A DNA stretch of 12,260 nucleotides from 2-12-FULL-42-15 sp964196565. GTDB lineage: Bacteria; Pseudomonadota; Gammaproteobacteria; Coxiellales; Coxiellaceae. Positions 1 through 4,954 of this stretch are shown one piece after another. The translations under genes were made by a program, and so were the position numbers. The stretch spans positions 1 to 12,260 of the forward strand of contig CAXMUH010000009.1 of the NCBI GenBank assembly GCA_964196565.1, written 5' to 3'. The notes under the pieces are model-generated. The model did no database searches. It was given only the letters and a program-made list of their open reading frames with translations, and had not been told where the DNA came from. The number at the start of each line of letters is the position of its first letter. Positions within the stretch are counted from its first letter, which is position 1.

Positions 1-59
1 GGTTATGAAAAGAACGCAAAGGTATCTTAATATAAACTCGTTGCGTTCTTTTCATAACC
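1..59. repeat. Perfect 19-bp inverted repeat with 21-nt spacer
   Basis: The left arm (1-19, GGTTATGAAAAGAACGCAA) is the exact reverse complement of the right arm (41-59). The 21-nt spacer is AT-rich. As RNA it would form a long uninterrupted stem, but no T-run follows the right arm, so it is not a standard intrinsic terminator. It touches the window edge, so its full extent is unknown. It could be a transcription barrier or processing hairpin for the gene to the left, a small palindromic repeat element, or a leftover of a mobile element end. Function is not known. Confidence 0.8.
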
Positions 60-142
60 ACAGCGCCGCCGCGTAAGAGGGGAAACTTGACTTGGCTCAA
101 CACAATATTCAAAACCTAAACCTCACCTGCATTGGGTATAAA

Positions 143-1036
143 CTATCTATCACGGAAATGCTGCTTAAGCTTATCAATAAAGCGAGTAATCTTTGGCAGC
201 TCAAATTGCATGGGATGATAAAACGCATAAACTTCAATTTGCATTTTTGTATATTCTTGCAATACTGGAACCACTTGGCCACTTTGCAATTCATCCTCAA
301 ATAAAAATGGATACGAATAGGCAATTCCCATTCCGTTTACTACAGCCGACTGAATCATCTCTTCGTTATTAGTAATTAAATTTCCTTTAACATATAAATA
401 ATCCACATTGCCATCTTTTTTTGTGAACGGCCATTTCTTGCCAATTGAAGAAAAACAATTATGTTGATGTAAATCATTCGGCGTTTTAGGAATCCCATAT
501 TCTTTTAAATATTCAGGGGACGCATACAAGCCAACCCCCACATCTAAGAACTTAACCGCAATTAAATTATAATCAGGAAATCGATCGATATTTAATTTCC
601 ATAAGATTATAATATCAAACTCTTTGTCAACGTAATCTCTGGCTGGCCTAACCGACTCTATATTTAAAATAACTTCTGGATAGGTTTTTAAATAATCTGG
701 AACAACTTCTTTTTTTATTGAAGAAATTAAGTTTGCTGGCGAAATTACTTTTAGCCTTCCTTGCGGCTGGCTTTGCATTGCATGCACGGACAGTCGTGCA
801 TTTTCGATTTGACCTTCAAGACTTCTGGTTTGCTGGTAAAATATTTTTCCTGCTTCAGTAATTGTGAGCTTGCGCGTACTGCGTTTAAAAAGCTGCACTT
901 TTAAACTATATTCCAACGCTGAAATATGTTTGCTAATAACAGATCGAGATAAATTTAGCGCATCAGCGGCTTTGGTAAAACTATTAAGTTCTGCCACTTT
1001 GGTAAACGTCATAATATGTTCTAGGTCAGTTTTCAT
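143..1036 (-). CDS. LysR-family transcriptional regulator
   Basis: This 297-residue protein has the usual LysR length. The N-terminal winged helix-turn-helix (about residues 5-65) shows the family pattern: FTKVAELNSFTKAADALNLS, then SVISKHISALE, then LFKRSTRKLTITEAGKIFY. A linker helix follows, then a periplasmic-binding-protein-like effector domain (about 92-295), as in the CrgA/AaeR-like subgroup. The protein acts in the cytoplasm as a DNA-binding activator or repressor. The ATG at 1036 gives the conserved N-terminus, although no strong ribosome binding site precedes it. It diverges from the outer-membrane protein gene at 1207, which makes that gene the first candidate target and suggests self-regulation from the shared 170-bp region. 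The ligand cannot be read from the sequence. Confidence 0.93.
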   Translation of the reverse strand: MKTDLEHIMTFTKVAELNSFTKAADALNLSRSVISKHISALEYSLKVQLFKRSTRKLTITEAGKIFYQQTRSLEGQIENARLSVHAMQSQPQGRLKVISPANLISSIKKEVVPDYLKTYPEVILNIESVRPARDYVDKEFDIIILWKLNIDRFPDYNLIAVKFLDVGVGLYASPEYLKEYGIPKTPNDLHQHNCFSSIGKKWPFTKKDGNVDYLYVKGNLITNNEEMIQSAVVNGMGIAYSYPFLFEDELQSGQVVPVLQEYTKMQIEVYAFYHPMQFELPKITRFIDKLKQHFRDR

Positions 1037-1076
1037 TAGCTAATTTTTGGAACCAATCCGTTTCTATTTATTCTAT

Positions 1077-1092
1077 TTTTATTATAGTAAAA
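1077..1092. promoter_or_regulatory. Possible LysR operator (TTTTA-N6-TAAAA)
   Basis: In the gap between the divergent LysR and outer-membrane protein genes there is an interrupted dyad, TTTTA-N6-TAAAA, that contains the general T-N11-A core typical of LysR operators. It sits 41 bp upstream of the regulator start codon. AT-rich dyads arise easily by chance, so this is only a candidate. Confidence 0.3.
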
Positions 1093-1206
1093 GCACGGTA
1101 ATATATTCACAGATTGGCGAGCAACGAGAAGCATGAAGCTTTAAACGCATTAATTCAAGGACATAGCTCAGCCGTGTTTTAACTTAATACTTGAAGAGAT
1201 GCTAAC

Positions 1207-1737
1207 ATGAAAAAATCAATACTTTACACAATTCCTCTATGTTTATTAATCGCTGGTTCAGCCATGGCTGCTGGTAACGTAGCAGGCCATTCAGATAACT
1301 CGTTTAATAGACACACTGGCTTTTATGCCAGCGCTAATGTCGGAACCAATATCGCTTATATTCTACTTGGTCCAAACTCTGACACTTATGGCGGCTTTAG
1401 CTGGAGTGCCAATGCAGGCTACTCATTTACTCCATACATCGGCTTAGAAGTGGGATTTATTCAAGGCTACGTCCCAGATCTGCCTAAAGCCAACATACCT
1501 TACTTAACAGCGCGATTTAATATTCCAATTGGCCAACGCTTTAGTTTAATAGCTAAATTCGGTATCGAAGATATTTACGCCAAGCAATTCCATCATGGCG
1601 ATGTAGGAGCATTCATGGGTTTAGGCGCAAGCTATGCCATAACACGCCATATTGCAGTTGATGTAACCTGCCAAGGTGCGGAGGAGTACATCGTGGGCAT
1701 AGGTTCAATGAGTGGTGGTGTCACGTATAACTTTTAA
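1207..1737 (+). CDS. Small outer-membrane beta-barrel protein
   Basis: This 176-residue protein has a clear Sec signal peptide: MKKS, a hydrophobic core, and SAMA before AG, so cleavage is expected after about residue 21. The mature part has alternating aromatic and small residues (GFYASANVGTN, FSWSANAGYSF, YIGLEVGFIQGY, GAFMGLGASYA, SMSGGVTYNF) and ends in Phe, the usual signal for the BAM assembly machine. The size suits an 8-strand barrel of the OmpA-like/opacity type. GAAGAG at 1193-1198 is a fitting ribosome binding site for the ATG at 1207. The specific role (adhesion, permeability, host interaction) is not visible. The divergent LysR-family regulator is the likely controller. Confidence 0.85.
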   Translation: MKKSILYTIPLCLLIAGSAMAAGNVAGHSDNSFNRHTGFYASANVGTNIAYILLGPNSDTYGGFSWSANAGYSFTPYIGLEVGFIQGYVPDLPKANIPYLTARFNIPIGQRFSLIAKFGIEDIYAKQFHHGDVGAFMGLGASYAITRHIAVDVTCQGAEEYIVGIGSMSGGVTYNF

Positions 1738-1806
1738 AATCGGTTCTCTTTGCGCGATGGGGGATTACTAAGGGGAGTTCACCTCGCACGCCGCATCATA
1801 CAAGGA

Positions 1807-1857
1807 AGCATCTCCCGCTAACGCAGTTAACGAGATATGCTGGAAATGAGTTAGCAT
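1807..1857. other. Hairpin-rich stretch between convergent genes
   Basis: The barrel gene and sspB converge on this gap. AGCATCTC (1807-1814) pairs with GAGAT-AT-GCT (1832-1841) around an inner GCTAAC/GTTAAC pair. GCTAAC (1817-1822) can also pair perfectly with GTTAGC (1850-1855), and ATGCT (1837-1841) with AGCAT (1853-1857). These pairings exclude one another. No stem is followed directly by a T-run; the nearest is GCTTTTT around 1905-1911. The stretch may help end transcription, but I see no clear intrinsic terminator for either gene. Confidence 0.4.
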
Positions 1858-1924
1858 AAGTAACCTGGTTGATCGTTACTGAATAAGTAAAGATTGGCTG
1901 GGTTGCTTTTTATCGGTCGTACTG

Positions 1925-2350
1925 CTATTTAACAATTTTAAGGCTGGGTTTGCCTTTTTTGCCTTTAGGGGAATCATCTGTTGGAGGAAGATCATCGTTT
2001 TCGATGTCTAGATCTATTTCAATGCTACCATCACCATCTTCGTCATCATCACCAAATACCATGCCACGACCATTTTCAAAAGCATAAACTGCTTTAATCG
2101 CTTGCACAGGAATAAATAAATGATGTGAAACACCCGAGAATCTTGCATCAAACTCAACCACTTCGTTCGACATACGTAGATTCGCAATCGCACGCGGATG
2201 AGTATTTAATACAATCTTACCATCATCGACATGCTCCTCTGGCACTCTCACCATTGAAAAAGTCGCATCAACCATAAGATAGGGGGTTAATTCATTGTCA
2301 CACAGCCATTCATAGATGGCGCGAACCAAATAAGGACGGCTAGACGTCAT
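1925..2350 (-). CDS. sspB: ClpXP protease specificity-enhancing factor SspB
   Basis: SspB delivers ssrA-tagged, stalled-ribosome products and some other substrates to the ClpXP protease in the cytoplasm. The protein (141 residues from this start) has the substrate-binding domain with SRPYLVRAIYEWLCDNELTPYL, KIVLNTHPRAIANL and FDARFSGVSHHLFIPVQAIKAVYAFENG, all matching E. coli SspB. A long acidic flexible linker follows, then the C-terminal ClpX-binding tail GKPSLKIVK. I chose ATG 2350 over the in-frame GTG at 2368: it aligns with the E. coli N-terminus and has a GAGA upstream, while the GTG has no ribosome binding site. The start overlaps the sspA stop by 11 bp, so translational coupling is likely. 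Last gene of the rplM-rpsI-sspA-sspB cluster. Confidence 0.95.
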   Translation of the reverse strand: MTSSRPYLVRAIYEWLCDNELTPYLMVDATFSMVRVPEEHVDDGKIVLNTHPRAIANLRMSNEVVEFDARFSGVSHHLFIPVQAIKAVYAFENGRGMVFGDDDEDGDGSIEIDLDIENDDLPPTDDSPKGKKGKPSLKIVK

Positions 2351-2975
2351 GAGTTTCTCGCAATTCACGTTCTGATTCGGTCAAACTTGCTTGAAAAGCA
2401 TTGCGTTTAAACACGCGCTCTTCATATTTAGCAATGGCCTTTGCTTTTGAAGTTTTTGTAATGTTGATACCCAGTGATGGCAAGCGCCATAAAAGTGGGG
2501 CAATCACACAATCAACTAAAGTAAAATCTTCGCTCAAAAAATAAGGAGAATTAGCAAAGACTGGAAGTACTGTCAGCAATGCATTTTTTAATTCGTCACG
2601 GGCGCGATCTGCGTCGGCTGTGCCTTTTTCGATTATTTGCACTAAGTTATACCAATCACGCTCAATACGATAAATCATTAATCGACTTTTGGCTCGTGAA
2701 ACGGGATAAACGGGTAATAATGGCGGATGAGGAAAACGTTCATCCAGATATTCCATAATGATCTGCGCATTGTAAAGTACAAGCTCACGATCAACTAATG
2801 TTGGTAAGGTGTTGTAGGGATTTAAATCAACCAGATCTTCACAAGGGTGTAAGTCATCCACATTAATTATGTCAACGCTTACGCCTTTTTCGGCTAGTAC
2901 AATACGTACTTGGTGGCTATAAATATCAAGCGCACCTGAGTAAAGAGTCATTATTGAACGTTTCATCATCGTCAT
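2340..2975 (-). CDS. sspA: Stringent starvation protein A (RNA polymerase-associated)
   Basis: This 211-residue protein matches the E. coli protein (212 residues) over its whole length. It has a glutathione S-transferase fold without the usual transferase role. The thioredoxin-like half (about 8-85) holds MTLYSGALDIYSHQVRIVLAEKG, LVDLNPYNTLPTLVDREL and IIMEYLDERFPHPPLLPVYP. The helical half (about 95-205) holds FLSEDFTLVDCVIAPLLWRLPSLGI. SspA binds RNA polymerase during starvation and acid stress; in several pathogens it controls virulence genes. The ATG at 2975 has GGAG nine bases upstream; nearby ATGs at 2969 and 2966 are possible. It lies 69 bp after rpsI with no terminator seen between, so it is probably co-transcribed with the ribosomal genes. 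Confidence 0.97.
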   Translation of the reverse strand: MTMMKRSIMTLYSGALDIYSHQVRIVLAEKGVSVDIINVDDLHPCEDLVDLNPYNTLPTLVDRELVLYNAQIIMEYLDERFPHPPLLPVYPVSRAKSRLMIYRIERDWYNLVQIIEKGTADADRARDELKNALLTVLPVFANSPYFLSEDFTLVDCVIAPLLWRLPSLGINITKTSKAKAIAKYEERVFKRNAFQASLTESERELRETHDV

Positions 2976-3044
2976 GAATATAGTCTCCAGTCGCTACCTT
3001 GACCTAATCTCACAGAACCATACAAGCCCATCGGGTTGAATCGA

Positions 3045-3482
3045 TTAACGCTTGGAGAATTGTTTCGCTTTTCTCGCTTTAACACGGCCAACTTTTTTAC
3101 GTTCGACCATACGAGGGTCGCGGGTAACATAGCCAGCTTTACGCAAAACTTGCTTCCAAGGGCCATTACCGCCACCGCTTTCTCCATCGCTACCATCTTC
3201 TTCATAATGAACCAATGCACGCGTAATACCATGACGAATCGCACCCGCTTGTCCACTGATGCCACCACCTAAGACTGTGGTAAATACATCAAACTTATCG
3301 GCTACATTAACAGAAACTAAAGGCTGACGTACTAACATACGCGCTGTTTCTCGACCAAAATACTGGTCTAACGGCATTCCATTAACAATAATCTCACCCT
3401 TACCTTTGCGCAAAAATACTCGCGCAGTTGAGGTCTTACGGCGTCCTGTAGTACATATTTGATCGATAACTGCTTGTGACAC
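3045..3482 (-). CDS. rpsI: 30S ribosomal protein S9, with an unusual insertion
   Basis: S9 belongs to the head of the small subunit; its C-terminal tail reaches the P-site tRNA. Family blocks are plain: TGRRKTSTARVFLRKGKG, QYFGRETARMLVRQPL, GGGISGQAGAIRHGITRAL, RKAGYVTRDPRMVERKKVG and the C-terminal QFSKR. At 145 residues it is longer than the 130 of E. coli. Most of the excess is a glycine/acid-rich insertion of about 12 residues (about 96-107, DGSDGESGGGNG) between ALVHYEE and the helix leading into LRKAGYVTRD. The start is GTG at 3482; an AAGGGG ribosome binding site overlaps the rplM stop codon, so the two genes are tightly coupled (14-bp gap). The reading frame is intact through the insertion. 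Confidence 0.97.
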   Translation of the reverse strand: MSQAVIDQICTTGRRKTSTARVFLRKGKGEIIVNGMPLDQYFGRETARMLVRQPLVSVNVADKFDVFTTVLGGGISGQAGAIRHGITRALVHYEEDGSDGESGGGNGPWKQVLRKAGYVTRDPRMVERKKVGRVKARKAKQFSKR

Positions 3483-3496
3483 GTTTAGTCTACCCC

Positions 3497-3928
3497 TTAA
3501 ATGTCTTCTAATGGTTGTGGCTGCTGAGCCTCATGTTTGTGCTCGCTGCCCGCATACACTTTAAGCTTACGGTACATCTGGCGACCCAGGGGGCCCTTCG
3601 GTAACATGCCTTTAACAGCAATCTCTATTACCCGACCTGGACGTCTTGCTTGTAACCCTTTGAAAGTCTCTGTCTTTAAGCTACCTGTGTAACCACTGTG
3701 GCGATAATACAGCTTATCATCGGTCTTTTTACCGGTTACAGCCAGCTTATCCGCATTAATAACGATGATATAGTCACCAGTATCAGCATGCGGTGTGTAT
3801 TCTGGTTTATGCTTGCCACGCAAACGCTGTGCGATTGCACTGGCTAGACGACCTAACGTCTTATTTGTGGCATCAATTGTATACCATTTGGCATCAACTG
3901 TGTTTACATTTGCCATGTATGTTGCCAT
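3497..3928 (-). CDS. rplM: 50S ribosomal protein L13
   Basis: L13 is an early-assembly protein of the large subunit that binds 23S rRNA. The 143 residues match E. coli L13 (142) throughout: KWYTIDATNKTLGRLASAIAQ, RLRGKHKPEYTPHADTGDYI, NADKLAVTGKK, ARRPGRVIEIAVKGMLPKGP and LGRQMYRKLKVYAGSEHKH, ending in QQPQPLEDI. ATG 3928 has AGGAG nine bases upstream. It is the first gene of the cluster and has its own promoter just upstream. In E. coli, L13 represses its own rplM-rpsI messenger; the short leader here (about 28 nt) leaves little room for a complex structure. Confidence 0.98.
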   Translation of the reverse strand: MATYMANVNTVDAKWYTIDATNKTLGRLASAIAQRLRGKHKPEYTPHADTGDYIIVINADKLAVTGKKTDDKLYYRHSGYTGSLKTETFKGLQARRPGRVIEIAVKGMLPKGPLGRQMYRKLKVYAGSEHKHEAQQPQPLEDI

Positions 3929-3962
3929 CGGCTATTGCTCCTAAATACATGAAAGGCACAGA

Positions 3963-3991
3963 ATAGTACAGCACTAATGCCAAATAAACAA
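3963..3991 (-). promoter_or_regulatory. Sigma70-type promoter of rplM-rpsI-sspAB
   Basis: Read on the minus strand, a -35 box TTGTTT (3986-3991) and a -10 box TACTAT (3963-3968) are 17 bp apart. Transcription would start near 3956, about 28 nt before the rplM ATG. Match and spacing are good, and its place in front of the cluster fits. Confidence 0.65.
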
Positions 3992-4110
3992 GGCCTTTAC
4001 GAGTGAATTCGCCAATTCTATCTGCTGCGTACATAAACTACAAGCACAACTTTTTGCAGTATATTTTTTATACAAATCCAGTACTTACATCCAAAATAAC
4101 GAAAAGCTTG

Positions 4111-4240
4111 TATAATAGGCTCAAATTGAATGCCATTTCCCCTAATCAAAAACGTCAACACAAGAAAATGCTTTTAAAACAGTCATTTTGAGAGCAAAAT
4201 TGAGAATAATAACAAAAAAACCCGTGTTTTTTGCATTTTT
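4111..4240 (+). ncRNA. Speculative short transcript in the rplM/histone-gene gap
   Basis: A perfect -10 hexamer, TATAAT, lies at 4111-4116 after TTG; only a poor -35 (TTACAT, 4085-4090) precedes it. About 100 bp downstream a 7-bp stem (4215-4221 AAAAAAC with 4226-4232 GTTTTTT) is followed by GCATTTTT. A transcript of about 115 nt would fit. The stem is AT-rich and weak, and no credible small protein lies within. It could instead be an upstream promoter of the histone-like gene, or chance in AT-rich DNA. Confidence 0.2.
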
Positions 4241-4281
4241 ACGCTAAAAAACGCATAAAAACATATGCTTTTCTGTAAAAA
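4214..4281. promoter_or_regulatory. Phased A/T tracts (predicted curved DNA)
   Basis: Runs of A or T are centred near 4217, 4229.5, 4238, 4248.5, 4259, 4270.5 and 4279. That is six intervals averaging about 10.3 bp, close to one helical turn, so the tracts should bend the DNA in the same direction. They end about 11 bp before the -35 box of the histone-like gene, where curved DNA or an UP-like element could raise promoter activity or serve as a binding site for HU-type proteins. Confidence 0.5.
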
Positions 4282-4291
4282 TATGCTACTT

Positions 4292-4319
4292 TTGAAACAG
4301 GTGATAAATCACCTAATAT
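4292..4319 (+). promoter_or_regulatory. Promoter of the histone-like gene with palindromic operator
   Basis: TTGAAA (4292-4297, -35) and TAATAT (4314-4319, -10) are 16 bp apart. The spacer is almost filled by a perfect palindrome, AGGTGAT-AA-ATCACCT (4299-4314). A dimeric regulator bound there would cover both promoter boxes. Transcription would start near 4326, about 22 nt before the ATG. Promoter boxes and dyad are directly visible; use as an operator is inferred. Confidence 0.6.
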
Positions 4320-4347
4320 TTAACCAACCATTTTGAGGACTTTAAAA

Positions 4348-4806
4348 ATGCCAGTAAAGAAAAAACGTAAAACTGCAGTGCGCAAAACTACAAAGCGCAA
4401 AACCACCGCAAAAAAAGCAACAAAACGCAAAACCGTAAAGCGTAAAACCACAGCTCGTAAAGCGACACCTAGCCGTAAAGCTGCTAAAGCAACCGCTATA
4501 CGTAGTGCTTTAAACAAGTCTCAACTAATGACAGAATTAGCTGATACCGCTGAAATTAGCAAAAAACAAGTGGCTTTAGTATTCGAAGAACTCAGCACCA
4601 TTATGCACCGTCACCTTAAAAAAGGCGGCGCAGGTGAATTCACCATTCCTGGCCTGCTAAAATGTGTTGTAAAACGCAAACCAGCAACCAAGTCTCGCAA
4701 AGGCATCAATCCTTTCACCGGTGAAATGATTACCTTCAAAGCTAAGCCAGCTCGCAACGTAGTTAAAGTACGTGCACTGAAAAAACTTAAAGAAATGGTT
4801 AAGTAA
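4348..4806 (+). CDS. Histone-like protein: lysine-rich repeat tail plus HU-like domain
   Basis: This 152-residue nucleoid protein has two parts. Residues 1-52 are almost only K, R, T and A, built from pentapeptide repeats of the KRKTT type (KRKTA, VRKTT, KRKTT, AKKAT, KRKTV, KRKTT, ARKAT), like the tail of histone H1 or chlamydial Hc2. Residues 55-146 form an HU/IHF-like DNA-binding domain: LNKSQLMTELADTAEISKKQV, then EFTIPGLLKCVVKRKPATKS, RKGINPFTGEMITFKAKPAR and NVVKVRALKKLKEMV. The RKGINPFTGE segment corresponds to the DNA-grasping arm. It should bind and bend or compact DNA. The start is the ATG at 4348, with GAGGA eight bases upstream; a TTG at 4333 lies before that site and is unlikely. 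The gene stands alone between its promoter and a strong terminator, with a palindrome in the promoter that may serve for control. Confidence 0.9.
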   Translation: MPVKKKRKTAVRKTTKRKTTAKKATKRKTVKRKTTARKATPSRKAAKATAIRSALNKSQLMTELADTAEISKKQVALVFEELSTIMHRHLKKGGAGEFTIPGLLKCVVKRKPATKSRKGINPFTGEMITFKAKPARNVVKVRALKKLKEMVK

Positions 4807-4825
4807 CAACACCATATCTTATTCG

Positions 4826-4854
4826 CCCCGTCCCGCCTGGGATGGGGTTTTTTT
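4826..4854 (+). terminator. Strong intrinsic terminator after the histone-like gene
   Basis: CCCCGTCCC (4826-4834) pairs with GGGATGGGG (4839-4847), one G-U pair, around a GCCT loop. Seven T follow (4848-4854). It lies 20 bp after the stop codon. Confidence 0.95.
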
Positions 4855-4884
4855 ACTCTCCCACAGTACGCTTGCTGATATCAA

Positions 4885-4917
4885 TTTAAGCTTTCCTTAA
4901 TACTCAAATGATAAGAT
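4885..4917 (+). promoter_or_regulatory. PmrA-type box and extended -10 promoter
   Basis: TTTAAG (4885-4890), five bases, then CTTAAT (4896-4901) matches the PmrA direct-repeat pattern YTTAAK-N5-YTTAAK exactly. It also fits the 11-bp-period box known upstream of PmrA-controlled Legionella and Coxiella effector genes. Ten bases downstream is an extended -10, TGA-TAAGAT (4909-4917), and no good -35 is present, as expected of an activator-dependent promoter. Transcription would start near 4924, about 30 nt before the ATG at 4955. The motif is seen; PmrA control is inferred. Confidence 0.65.
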
Positions 4918-4954
4918 AGAACCCTATCAATACAATTATCAATGGGAAATCGAT

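Noticed and set aside
1738..1924. Intrinsic terminator for the barrel gene or sspB
   Set aside because: Several competing hairpins exist but none is followed directly by a T-run, so no terminator call was made.
2972..3272. Frames of 98 and 78 codons over rpsI
   Set aside because: They lie in other frames over the clear S9 coding sequence and extend past it only by chance; no family likeness.
4003..4191. Plus-strand frame of 62 codons in the rplM/histone-gene gap
   Set aside because: GTG start without a ribosome binding site, overlaps the rplM promoter region, AT-driven composition and no recognisable motif.
4333..4347. TTG start for the histone-like gene
   Set aside because: The GAGGA ribosome binding site lies downstream of this TTG and serves the ATG at 4348.
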